The position numbers and the translations under genes are program-made. Source: Turritopsis dohrnii (lineage: Eukaryota > Cnidaria > Hydrozoa > Anthoathecata > Oceaniidae). Taken from it: DNA of 64,000 bases. Location of the stretch: assembly GCA_027922465.2 (NCBI GenBank), contig BQMF02000387.1:142559-206558 (forward strand). The letters are read 5' to 3'. This document shows, one piece after another, positions 46,976-57,884 of the stretch (position 1 is its first letter; the number at the start of each line of letters is the position of its first letter). Below the pieces are notes generated by a model. The model did not search any database. It was not told the origin of the DNA and saw nothing but the letters and a program-made list of their open reading frames with translations.

Positions 46976-47879
46976 TAAGATAAATTTTGGAACAAATTCC
47001 ACAGGGAGGGCCTTCGACCCTGAAGATTTTATTTATTTTTAGTCATTATTTTGTTCCTCGTACTCTGGTCCAAAATTCTAAATTTGTTTTTGTGTTCCCA
47101 CTAAATCTCTAACTCCATGGCGTAACATTGTTCTAATGCAATTTTTCCATATCAACTTGAATTTTCTTTTTCTTTGTATAATATGTAGTATTTATATTCT
47201 TTAAAATTTATTATTCTTTTTTCAGTTTTTTTTCTTTTTTTATATACTGATATTTTCAACATTTTTAAAATTTATAGAATATTATGTTTTTACATTAATG
47301 TCCTTAATGTCCTTAATATTATCTAATGTAGGGTCATGAGAAAGATCAAGACATCAAGACAAAAAGGTTTAAAAGTTTAGGAGGATTCAAACAATCCTTT
47401 AATGTCAGCTATGATGATTTGGGTGGCCACAAACAACACATTCCTGGAATTTCTTTTACATTCTTTTTGATTTCTAAAGTTGCACTGCATGAATTTGAAG
47501 CTGGTTGACAGACTTGTTGAAATATTCTTCTTTTTGAAATTCACATTCACTTTCTTTGTCACTTTCACTGTTACCTTTCATTCTAGCATTTCTTTCATTC
47601 ATTCTTCTTTTTTTCAAATGGATCACAAAAACGTAGTTTCTCTTAAAAATTTGACTTTATCTTCGGCTTGACTCTCCATCTACTATAAGTCCCAGCATTT
47701 AAACCCTTATTTTCTCTAACTATTCTGACAGTCTCAGTCAGTTTGATTACTCCTTCATCAATGTAATTGAATAGTAACTCAAATGACTAGTGGTACAACA
47801 TTATTGTTTTTACTTTTGTGAACTGAATACACATCTATGTTATAACACTTCCATGATGAACTTCCCTTCTACCAGGTGA

Positions 47880-48600
47880 GTCAAAAAAAGTACCGCTGTT
47901 TCAAAAAAAATATCTTTCGATTGAATAAGTATCAATTATTATATAATTTATTTCTGAATAGAGGAATCCTTTACCTATATTTTGGTGTATCACTTTTCTA
48001 ATTTGGTTGAGTAGAAAGAAAGTTATGGATAAAAAACTGGAAGCGGTCCTTGTAGAAATCTTTGAAAAATGGACAAAAAAGCTGAGCAAAATGTCTCAAG
48101 ACAAGATTTATATTTTTATTGCAAACCACAAGGGAATGAAACACATACACAATTAAATGTGCTAAAACTTGTTTTTCTTATTTATTCCTAACAATTAAGT
48201 TAAGTAAAAAGTTCATACTTTTTTCAACATTTTCTTAAAACTTTATTCACTTAAACTTTTTCTAAAGACTGTCTTGTATAAAATATTGAGAAATGCCGCA
48301 ACTCCGCACAACAAAGAGTTTGGGTATGTTTCCAGTTTGCTAGGGTAAATATTACCAGAGGTGATTAGACAAATTTTGTCTTTTCTTTCAATCCCCATAG
48401 CCTTTTCATTAGTATTATCGAATTTAATCAAAGAATCACGCAGGAATATTTTGTTTGGGTTTTTTGTCCATTTTTCGAAGATTTTTACAAGGACCGCTTC
48501 CAGTTATTTGTCCATACTCACTCGGTATATAATTAAAACATCATGGTCTTTTTTATGTCTTGCTACATCTCTTAACTCCCCCAGCATCTGATGCCTGCAT
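47880..48600. mobile_element. Inverted-repeat element (CTGGAAGCGGTCCTTGTA arms)
   Basis: CTGGAAGCGGTCCTTGTAGA with TTTGAAAAATGGACAAAAAA at 48036-48080 is the inverse of the block TTTTTTGTCCATTTTTCGAA with ACAAGGACCGCTTCCAG at about 48460-48505. Shorter inverted matches continue outwards (TATAATTTAT / ATATAATTAA). Outer boundaries are approximate. Confidence 0.6.
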
Positions 48601-48804
48601 AGTACCTCTACCCTTCGAATATTATACAGTTTTTGGAAAAACTTGATAATCATTTCCACCTAACTTAGGATCCTGTTACTTGATATTTGCTAAATGAAAA
48701 CCTTTGAGGTTTAGAACCCAACTTGAAGAATAATGGGCTTTATTGCAGTTCACTCTCAAAACCATTGACTCGTTCTATGAACCTATAATTTTTTAGAATG
48801 GTTT

Positions 48805-49077
48805 TTAAAGAATGGTTCTTTCCATTTCGGACATTTTCTTTGCAGGACATGCTATGGTAAACCTTCTGAATGCCATCAAAAATCCTTCCGTACTATAGTC
48901 AGTTGCAGTGTCAACATATACTCCCGGACTTGCAATGCAAATGAAAATGACATCATACATCCTTCCTTGACTTTCTTTGTTGACTTCTCTCTTAACTGTG
49001 TATGGACCAAAGAGGTCAATGCTAGTGTGCATCCATGGCAGTGTTGGCTTCAACCTTACTGCGGGTAGTCCTGACAT
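48805..49077 (-). pseudogene. BEL/Pao-type retrotransposon integrase fragment
   Basis: About 90 codons on the minus strand resemble the start of a BEL/Pao integrase core: a MSGLPAVRLKPTLPW lead, SIDLFGPYTVK around the first catalytic Asp, then DVIFICIASPGVYVDTATDY and FLMAFRRFT. The remaining integrase, other pol domains and LTRs are absent. Confidence 0.7.
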
Positions 49078-50245
49078 TTTCTGCTTGAGGATTCATAGTT
49101 CATATTTATTAGAACTTAAAGAGTCTCTTTTTATTTTACGAGAAAATCCGGTTCTAAACCGGACTATACGTTCTGCTCCACTGTATCTTTATAATTAGCT
49201 TCCTTTTTTCTTTTTTCTATCACGCTTGTTAATTTTCTTTACTTATTTATACTCCTTTGAGATTGTTTTGTATGTATTAGTTCCCTTTATGGAAAAGATT
49301 TATCACTTCACGACACTTATATTTTTGTATAAAAGAGCTATACATTGTATAAAAATCTGTACTTGATAATGGGCGTTGAACGCTCGAAACGTCGTACTAA
49401 GATAACAAACTTGGATGTGTCGAAGAAACTTGTCGTTTTGTTTTGTTTTTATTCCTTGTTTCACTTGTTTTTGATAGATTTGGTTGATCTTCAAGAAATT
49501 CCTGTTATCCAAAAGTTGAGTCTAACTTTTGAAATGGTAGCTGAATTTCCAAGATGAGATATCTTGTGCATGTGGTCAACGTACAGCCAAGAATAACCAT
49601 TCTTACCAGGATCGCATTGTTTCTCTTGGGTTTACGTATATAAAATCTATCAGACGATAAGGATTATTCAGGTAATCATTACAAAACAGTTGAATAACCT
49701 ATTCAAAGACTAATTGTAATAAAACCGAATGATACAAAGGAAAATAGACCGACATACTTACCCGGGGACGCAGTGTTTCATTGAAATGACAATTTACTTT
49801 TAGAGTAGATTAGATAAAAAGTTAGATGATAAGCAATTATATATTATACATTTGGTTAATACAGACACTGACACAGAACGATGTGAGTTATAATAGCTAC
49901 TGGGACACTTTAAACACTATAGATTGTTTAAGACACCTTTGTTATGTTTATTACGGTAGCAGCGAAGTGAATACCGTATTAAAACACCCTTGGACTACTC
50001 CTCCTCCTCCTCCTCCTCCTCATCCTACTACTACTACTACTACTAATGGCCGAAAGAATGGAGGCTAATATTTTTTATAACCATCAAAACATTCTTTATA
50101 TATAAGTTATTTTAGTATTTTACCATAGATTCGCCATTAAATAAACATTACTCCTATTAAAAACACAATGGAGAACTTAGTTGCACCTCATTTGAAGCAC
50201 GGTTGAAATAAACTTATGTTTTAAAACTTTGTTTTTGATAACATC
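49078..50245. other. Upstream region of GSAP; simple repeats
   Basis: Contains a composite microsatellite at about 49999-50045, (CTC)n followed by (CTA)n, and the repeat-like motif TTGAACGCTCGAAACGTCGT near 49375. No exon is recognised. The 5' untranslated region of GSAP probably ends at the acceptor-like TTATTTTTTAG before 50302. Confidence 0.4.
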
Positions 50246-50314
50246 TTGTGCTTCGAAGTTCACATTTTAGGATCACATTACCATAAACTTTTATTTTTTA
50301 GGTTTGATTGTGCC

Positions 50315-53053
50315 ATGCTTGAATTGAAAGAAAAAGTCGGTTTATGTCAAAACCTAAAAAGTGAGGTGATTCGGATTTTTTCGGATTATTATGTAAAAGA
50401 ATGCAAATCATCTGGATCCGATCCTGATGATACATGGGTGCAGAATTATCCATTCAATCCACGCTTAATTGGAAATGAAAGAAATCACATTTTTCTTTAC
50501 ATTTGGTTTTGCACAGAATGCCCTTTTTCAAAAACATTCATTGCTTCCTACGATCATAAAACAGATAAAGCAAGATTGATTTTTACTCAAGAAAAGGTTG
50601 TGAATATCATAAATGCTTCTGTCAACTCCGAGCAAACTATAATTGCTTTTGCCGTCCAGGAACATTGCAATTCAGAAGGTCAAGTCACACCAACAGAATC
50701 AACAGATATATTCAAATCCTACATTGCAGAAATATCACCTCAAAACCGTGTATTCTCTTTAAATATTGAGTGGCGAACCTACCAAAAAGTTCAGTTTATA
50801 CATAGCGGCTATCAAACCAATGACTATAAGTCTCATTTACTGTTTTTCCACCATAAGGAATCCATCGGACTGTACCATATACCTATTGCTTTAAAAGAAA
50901 AAGGTTATGTGATGAACATGCAGCCATCGACCGATCAAATCATTGGTAATTTCTTGTGGGCTTGGTTTGATTTGATGTCTCAGCGCTTATTCTATGTGAA
51001 GTTGTATCCACAAGATGAAGAGGAAATCCATGCTAAAGCCTTACTAACTGTTGTTGAATTTGACAGTAGTGGCAATTACAATTACGTTTTAAATTTCCCA
51101 CTTCCGATTTCATTTTCAATGGATGCCATGCGACGACAAGCTTTGTATTATGATAGTTATTTTTCGCCTATAGTTGCTGCAAAGAATTTCAACCTAGAGG
51201 TGATCACCAGAGAATCTGGTTCGTTCTATGTCTGTTACCAACACATGTCTGATTCAAAAGTTTACGAAAACTCAAGCAGTACTGAAGGCGAAGATTCTGC
51301 ATCTTCTTCCTCTCTTTCCAGCACAACAAACTTGAACATCACGTACACGATATGCTGTGTCCACGGTGGTTACAAACTGCAGTGCACGAGAACCAACACA
51401 TCTGAACTTCTAGAAGCCGGTCGGATTTTGTTTATCCCGGTTAATGATTATGTGGTAGCTTATCTACCGGGATCGTTTTTGCATTTGCTGGATATCAGTT
51501 GTGAGCATGAACCGGTACACAGTATACTGCTGCACGATAATATCAATATGCTACCGGTCGTATTACAAGACGAGGAGATAAATGATCCAATGGTAGCTAT
51601 CACGCTTGAGGCGCAGCACCCTTTGGTTTTTCAAAATCACTGCCAAAAGTTTTTCCAGTTTGAATTGAATCCGAATTACATGTATTGGTTGTTTTTGAAT
51701 TCGAAACCGTCAACAAGAATCGCTATCTTACATGCGGCTATGTTACATTTTCAAGAGAAGAAAATATATCGGAAAATCATTGAAAGAGCGTGTTTGGACC
51801 CGGCTAACATAGAAACATCTGAACTGTTCAAAGAATATCTAGTATGCTCTGCTTATATTGAGATGAAAAAAACACTTTCATCGCCACTCGATATGAAGAT
51901 TTTCCCGTTCACATCGTGCGAAGTATCGCGTGGCCAGGTGGAACGCGATGAAAATGGTGAGCGTGTTGTGTACATATGCTACAAGCAGTTTTCTGAGAAC
52001 TTAGTCAAACAGATTCGTAAAGTTTTGCATGCTAACAAAACTTCGTTCTGGAGTCAGGTATATGCACATTTAAACCACGAAGTAGAATTTCCAAACAAAA
52101 GGTTTCCCTTGAAGTTGATTCACTTGGCTGGCATTGTTGTTGAGAAACCACCACTTCCCCAAGAGTTGCATCTACGAAAAGCAGAAAGTTCCAGAAGAAA
52201 AGTTCGTTCAGACAGTACCAATTCATTACCAGTTTTGAAAAAAGATTTAAGAGAAAGCAGAGAAAGCGAACACAAGAATTATGTGGCTGTTGAAAATATT
52301 GTCTCGTACATTATGCGCGTGTTTGGTAAAGAAACAAAAACCAAAGCCACGAGCATGTGTCAAGCGTATGCTGTTAGCAGAGTGAAAATTGTCTCAAAGT
52401 TTTGGCGGATCATACTGAAATCGTTGAATTTTACATCTGAGGAGGAATTATACAGTAGAGGTTTAAACGACCAACCCAACGAGTATGAACTCGCCATGTT
52501 TCAAATAATCGAACGCGTTAAAGTTATTCTTGAACAGCTGTGCCATCCAGGATTTCCAGGCATGACCAATCTTTTCACCGTTCTTGGATTCAGGTGTTTG
52601 ACCAACTACCAGTTCTTGGAATACTTTCATGCGTGTATGTTCGATATCGATGCTGATATGGTGCGGCGGATTGTCTCAGGCGCAAGTGATACGCCCCAGA
52701 ATGTCGCTGTGAAGATGAAATTGATTTCTCTGTTATCCAAGGAAGATGTTGTTTTTGTTTTGAAAGAGTGGGGCAATACACACGGCAACCGAATTTTAGC
52801 TCATCGGATGTTGTCATCAATTCATAGCGAAGATATGCATGGAAGTAATGCCATAACAACGAATGAGCCGAATGACGCGGGGGACGAGTTTGTCCCAATC
52901 CGTACTTTGTTGGATTCTGTGAAAAGTTGTGGACAAAAAACTGGCGTCTTAAAGAAACGCAGCACGAACACGTTAAACAAAGAATATCTTCAATTTCTCT
53001 CTGCTACTGCATTAAGTGAAACTGAGTTATTAGTTGCGGCTAAGCGAAGATAA
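50315..53053 (+). CDS. GSAP: Gamma-secretase activating protein (GSAP/pigeon) homologue, intronless
   Basis: In vertebrates GSAP binds presenilin and APP and modulates gamma-secretase; the family also includes insect pigeon. The frame gives 912 residues from ATG 50315 (human about 854). Matches to the family run the whole length: the beta-propeller-like N-terminal half (VNIINASVNSEQTIIAFAVQ; IGNFLWAWFDLMSQRLFYVK), the landmark DYVVAYLPGSFLHLLDIS, and the helical C-terminal half (ELAMFQIIERVK; HPGFPGMTNLFTVLGFRCL). The whole coding region is one exon, although vertebrate genes have many. An acceptor-like TTATTTTTTAG ends at 50301, 13 bp before the chosen start, suggesting a spliced 5' leader. 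An in-frame ATG at 50246 would add 23 residues but lies upstream of that site. Confidence 0.9.
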   Translation: MLELKEKVGLCQNLKSEVIRIFSDYYVKECKSSGSDPDDTWVQNYPFNPRLIGNERNHIFLYIWFCTECPFSKTFIASYDHKTDKARLIFTQEKVVNIINASVNSEQTIIAFAVQEHCNSEGQVTPTESTDIFKSYIAEISPQNRVFSLNIEWRTYQKVQFIHSGYQTNDYKSHLLFFHHKESIGLYHIPIALKEKGYVMNMQPSTDQIIGNFLWAWFDLMSQRLFYVKLYPQDEEEIHAKALLTVVEFDSSGNYNYVLNFPLPISFSMDAMRRQALYYDSYFSPIVAAKNFNLEVITRESGSFYVCYQHMSDSKVYENSSSTEGEDSASSSSLSSTTNLNITYTICCVHGGYKLQCTRTNTSELLEAGRILFIPVNDYVVAYLPGSFLHLLDISCEHEPVHSILLHDNINMLPVVLQDEEINDPMVAITLEAQHPLVFQNHCQKFFQFELNPNYMYWLFLNSKPSTRIAILHAAMLHFQEKKIYRKIIERACLDPANIETSELFKEYLVCSAYIEMKKTLSSPLDMKIFPFTSCEVSRGQVERDENGERVVYICYKQFSENLVKQIRKVLHANKTSFWSQVYAHLNHEVEFPNKRFPLKLIHLAGIVVEKPPLPQELHLRKAESSRRKVRSDSTNSLPVLKKDLRESRESEHKNYVAVENIVSYIMRVFGKETKTKATSMCQAYAVSRVKIVSKFWRIILKSLNFTSEEELYSRGLNDQPNEYELAMFQIIERVKVILEQLCHPGFPGMTNLFTVLGFRCLTNYQFLEYFHACMFDIDADMVRRIVSGASDTPQNVAVKMKLISLLSKEDVVFVLKEWGNTHGNRILAHRMLSSIHSEDMHGSNAITTNEPNDAGDEFVPIRTLLDSVKSCGQKTGVLKKRSTNTLNKEYLQFLSATALSETELLVAAKRR

Positions 53054-54018
53054 GGAGATTTTTTTCTTTATAGTATTGTTTTTACGGGAGAATTCCCTTC
53101 TTGATCCAAAAATAGTGACAATATATTATAAATATATAAATATATGAGAATGGTATTATAAGGCAATCCTAATTTTTTTTCTATATGGATAAGTTCTGGA
53201 CACATCTCTAAAATTTTGTTTTTTGTTCCTTGTTCGAGACAATCTTTTTTGAACTCTTGTCAATGAAAACAACGCAGCTGGTTACAGCAGCCGCTGACTA
53301 ACAAATAATCTTTTCAGTCGATTGTAGAAAATATTTTCTGAATAACTGTTTTATACTTAATAGGGCCGCTTTCTAATCTCAACATGAAATATATATAGAA
53401 GAACTAAAATATTTTTATCGATAGAAACACGACTGTTTATCGTTAATGATCGTATCTAAAAATCAACTTTCACAGGAAGGGGCGCATGATAGAAATGCAC
53501 CCCTTTTGATTTAGGAAAGCTTGACTTATTAGGTGGGAGGGGGCGCCGAAACGAGCATTTACGGTATATGTATATATATGAAGTTATAAATCTTTATTTA
53601 CTGGTTAAGTTAATGCTATACCATGTACATACGATACACATTTCCCAGATTTCGACTTTACTGCATTAGTTTTGGTTCTTGTTCGTTTTAGTTGTTTAAC
53701 TGCAAATCGCTATGAGACAATTTGGGATAATATTCGCCATATTATCAGACCAAAACGAGGCGGGGCGTGGGCAAAATCGTAATAAAATAATTTAAACTGA
53801 TCCATTTAAATAATAATGTATTCAAAGTTTTATAGATGGTTAAACTCAAAGAAATTTATCGCTGATGAAATTATTTCATTATGCCATCGTGCTGTTTTCG
53901 CGCCCCGGACCTGTTGTTATCGAAAACTATGAATTTTACCATTGTATCCAAAATATCTAACATGTAAATATAGTCATATAAGATGTTATTCTAAATGACG
54001 CTTATGGCCTGCACTGTA

Positions 54019-54344
54019 GTCGACCGTAAAATTTCCAGAACTAATGTACCGATTCTTCTCATTTCACGCGACCCCTAAATTACCACGGAGTTTTGAAATC
54101 GAATTTTTGATTCTAACGCAGCTTTGGATATTTAAAATACTGTTTTTCATCATCAAGTTAATCATGTTGAAAATGGATTCTAACTTAGCACGGGTTAGAT
54201 TTTACAAATAATTAAAAAGTCTCGATTTAACGCGGTTTGTTCATATTTAACACGAATTTTCGGGAATACTTTTTGGATTCTATTTTTTGGTCCGCGTTAA
54301 ACTAGAAGAATCGGTACATTAGTTCTGGAAATTGCACGGTCGAC
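54019..54344. mobile_element. MITE with 38-bp terminal inverted repeats
   Basis: The left terminus GACCGTAAAATTTCCAGAAC, continuing TAATGTACCGATTCTTCT, is matched by the inverse AGAAGAATCGGTACATTA, then GTTCTGGAAATTGCACGGTC at the right. There are only about two mismatches over 38 bp. No coding sequence. Confidence 0.85.
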
Positions 54345-54380
54345 TCTCGAAGACTCGAACTGTCAGAGGACTGGTGGGAA
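54336..54380. mobile_element. TCGA-rich MITE end
   Basis: ACGGTCGACTCTCGAAGACT followed by CGAACTGTCAGAGG matches the ends seen at 17172 and, inverted, at 19280. It overlaps the right terminus of the MITE at 54019-54344. Confidence 0.5.
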
Positions 54381-54600
54381 AATAGTTATCGAAAAATGAA
54401 AATAGTAGATATTATATCAACACAGCAAGGCTGTCGGAAGCCTTCTTAAGTTGGGTTGGCTCAGATGTGTCTGAGAGGAGGCCAGAAAATTTTTCAGTTT
54501 TGTTCTTTAACAAGCGTGTTAGTTTGCCTTTCATGTTTAGAAGTTGTCGAAAAATGTGACGATGGATCAAAATAAATCTCTATAGAGTTTATTTTTTGTG

Positions 54601-54718
54601 GTTGACGCTCTCTAATTCGATTTGTTCGTAAACAGGAGCGGTTCGAATAAGGGGAAGTCTCTCCAAACGGGAACTTTTCGAATTATAGAGCTTCGGATAA
54701 AGAGAGCGTCAACTGTAT
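54601..54718. mobile_element. Short pogo/mariner-like MITE
   Basis: The left end GTTGACGCTCTCTAATTCGA and right end TCGGATAAAGAGAGCGTCAA are inverted, about 115 bp apart. Inner TTCGAA-type blocks are also inverted. No coding sequence. Confidence 0.6.
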
Positions 54719-55762
54719 ATGCCAGACTTAAATAACAAAATTGGTACATACATATGCAGAAAATACATTGTTTGTATGTCAAATTTGGTTGGGGTGGTAG
54801 GGGGCGTGGCTAGCGCCTCTCCAGTCACCCCCACTTCCGACTTAGTATATCACGCCACTTCCGACGGCCCTGATGTACTAAATATTGTGTCAAGGGAGAG
54901 ACTAAAAAGTTAAAGTTATCGCGAGTGTTGTACTTGTTGTTCCCTGTAATTTTGACTGAAATTTATATCATCCTAAATGATTAGAATGCACCCTTAATGG
55001 GCTTATATCTGGGAGGGATTGTCAATATTTTGAAATCAACTTCCTCTCCCTCTGCTCTTTTTACATTATAATAAAACTCTTCTTTATCAATTAATTTTTC
55101 TTTACAAGCAAAGTAGCAAAGAAAGTGCTCGATTCATTGTTGACCTAGGCTTAAACCTGGTTGTCAATAAAACGAAATTGTCGTGCAACTGTTGAACAAC
55201 CATTGTGCAACAGCCTTTAAACTTGTTGGAAACAGAGGGTTTTACAGCAATGAATTGTTTAATGGAAACAGAAGCATGTAACTTTTGTACAGTCTTTAAC
55301 TGTGACGGAAGATTTTTGTTTTATTGGAAACCAGACCTTATTTCAAACTTTTCGTATACAATGCTGTTGTTACAACAATAATCTGTTTCCATTGTTCATA
55401 TCAATCGAACATTTTAAATTATTTGGGGGTTCTGAACTTTTTTTAAGATTAAATCTTTAAAAATTTTCACATTGTTTTCTGTCAGATCATTTATCACTTA
55501 TTTTTTATTTTATTAGAGTTTATTTCTGGTATTCTTAGAATATGTAGCAGCAATTCATACGCACACACTTAAATAGTCTGTACTTCTTAAGTTTTGCCAG
55601 TAACCCCCTGATATTTTTTATAAATCTGCGTCGTTCGAATTTCTTTGTTGTAATTCTATATACAGTAATTTATGTTTTTGTTTGTATTTTCTAGAGTTGT
55701 AACAGCTCTAGTTTATAGTTTTGTATTTTTTTCTTAATTCAAATTTCGTTTTCTAAAAAGTC

Positions 55763-57884
55763 ATGTATGATTGGTGTGAAAAGGAAAGTTACGAGAAGAA
55801 AAGAAGAAAGGATTCTAAAACTAAACAAAGAGTTTGTAGAAAGGGACATGGCATATTGACAAGCTTTAGAGATTTGAGTTTAGGGGCAGCAAATAGAAAG
55901 GCTGTCAGTCGAAGGTAGTTTTCGTTTTGTTTTTTCGTTTGGTGATGTAAAAATAACATGGAAGTAACGTTGGGCAAACGAACTTACGCGTTATTTGGAG
56001 AAGAACAATGAAAAAAAACAACAAATTTATCTTTTTATTCATGCGACTTTCTCATAACCAATCCAATTTAAATTAATCCGATACCAGACTATCTTTCTGC
56101 GAATGCCTGTTATAAAAGCCATCCACCTATGAACTTCACAATGATGATTGGCAAACACAGCAACTTAAAATTTCAACAACAAAAGAATCAATTTAAATAT
56201 CTGAATATCTGATTCATTGGATGTTGAGATGACATAATGTATAAAAATAATTATTGAATAACATCACTTGACATAGTTAAGTGTTCTGTTAAGGTCGGAA
56301 CGTTCTCCATGCAGCGAAGTTCGTGAACAAATATCGAGACTAAACATCTTAAACATGCAAAACTTAATCCATTGTTTTTTTAAAAAAAGATTCTTTATCT
56401 CTCAGAACCTATAAAGATCACCAACAAAGTTTTGATCACAGGGAACGTTCAAATCTTTCATGCATTGCAGCACTTCCACCTTTTTTAAGTTTTATCCTGA
56501 TTAACTGGATTTTTAATATTTTTCCATAAACAACATGATCTTTAAACAAATTCACCACATAACGTTGATTTATTTATTTCACGGTACTTTGAAGATTTTT
56601 TTAATTATTTGAGTGTTTGTTCTTTTTAGTTTGTTTTGGCGACCTCAGGATGATGGTAGTCTAGGAGACGATATCAAATCAAACGCATCAGACTGTGACA
56701 GTCAGAGTGACGATTCCTGTTTATGGGAAATATATCATAGTGATGATAAACCCGGGAAGAACTGTAATCCAAAATCATTAAAAAATCAGGAATATGCAGA
56801 TAATAAAACTAGTGGCTTTCTCAAAAAAAGTAAACCTGTTTTATCTTCTACAAAAGAATCTCCACAGTGCTCCCCAATATCGTCGAAAATTTCGACAAAT
56901 GGTAGGAATGCATCACCCATGTCCATTTCGAGTCCATACATTTCCCCAGTCAAAGCCATTAGTAGAAAACATGTTCGTGAAAGTTCAAAAAGCACCAAAG
57001 CATCTCCAAAGCCAGGAAGCAAATCTGTTAAAACAAAAGGTTCGCCAGAATCTGTCAAAATTTCAAAGGTGAAGGAATTGAAGTCACAAGATGGTATTGT
57101 TAAAGAGTCTAAATTTCGCACTAGACCCATATCTTCCTATTTCCAAAGAAAGAAGTTACTTTCCAGTCCAAAACTTAAGTTGGAGCGTCCCCTGAGTATG
57201 TCGACCCCAAAAACGGTTTGGAAGTCTCCATCAAAAAGGATATTATCATCATCAGATAAAACTGGCAATCCAAAAGATCCTAAGACAAAAGAATCAAATA
57301 AGCCAGAGTGTTCAAAAACAAATGATGTAAATGTTTGCTCAAAGAGAAATCTAAAAAGGCACAGTTCAATGTTTGAAAACGCGACAGAAGCATGGTTAAG
57401 CACTCCACACAGTGAAAAACGCTCTTGCAGAGAACGAAAGGTCTCCTCAGAACCAAGACCCAAGCGAAAACTCGACCTGTCTCGTAAATCTACTGACACT
57501 AAAAATTCTGAGTTGGCTTCGAAGAAAGCACGAAAGGAGATTAAGTTAGATTACAGACCTACCAATCCTTTTTTAAATCTTTTCTTTGAGCCACTCCCTG
57601 AATCTATCCTAAACGACCTTTGTCCAACACCAATTGCAGATGAATTAAAAGAATGTAAGTCATGCTGTACCAATCGCACACCTCTGTGGCGTGATACTGA
57701 GGATGGAATACCTTTGTGTAATGCTTGTGGAATAAGATGGAGGAAGAATAGAATTCGATGCACGCGTTGTTGGTATGTCCCAACAAAAGGAGAAATTGCG
57801 TTACCACATTGCGCCAGTTGCGGTCATTTCAGTACTGTGAAACGGTGTAATACGTTCAAGCGCCATGCTAGCTGTATTTATTAA
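55763..57884 (+). CDS. ZGLP1: ZGLP1-like GATA-type zinc-finger protein, two exons
   Basis: ZGLP1 (GATA-like protein 1) is a nuclear regulator of germ-cell and gonad programmes in mammals. Exon 1 is 55763-55914, with a TAA just upstream in frame and donor AAG|GTAGTT; exon 2 is 56630-57884, with acceptor CTTTTTAG. The phase-2 junction joins exactly and gives 468 residues. The N-terminal part is basic and the middle is Ser/Lys/Pro-rich. The C-terminus has one GATA-type finger, CKSCCTNRTPLWRDTEDG ... LCNACG (C-x2-C-x17-C-x2-C), immediately followed by a second cysteine set, CTRCWYVP ... CASCG (C-x2-C-x13-C-x2-C). The LWRD(T/A)EDG and RC..CW.VP signatures are those of ZGLP1 rather than canonical GATA factors. 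It is longer than human ZGLP1 (about 270). Confidence 0.82.

Larger units (their letters stand above)
53054..55762. other. GSAP-ZGLP1 intergenic region with MITEs
   Basis: Holds the GSAP 3' end (AT-rich, TATAAATATATAAATATATG near 53126), a GCGCC-rich repeat fragment near 53470-53567 ending TTTACGGTAT, and the inverted-repeat elements listed at 54019 and 54601. No exon is recognised. Confidence 0.4.

Noticed and set aside
49365..49405. Hammerhead ribozyme-like motif (TTGATAATGGGCG ... GAAACGTC)
   Set aside because: A five-base-pair stem II and GAAAC fit, but the CUGANGA core is degenerate and no stem III loop is possible between GAAAC and GTC. It looks like a repeat-element motif instead.
56786..57763. 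Minus-strand open frames across the ZGLP1-like gene
   Set aside because: Shadows of the plus-strand frame, which carries the zinc-finger signatures.
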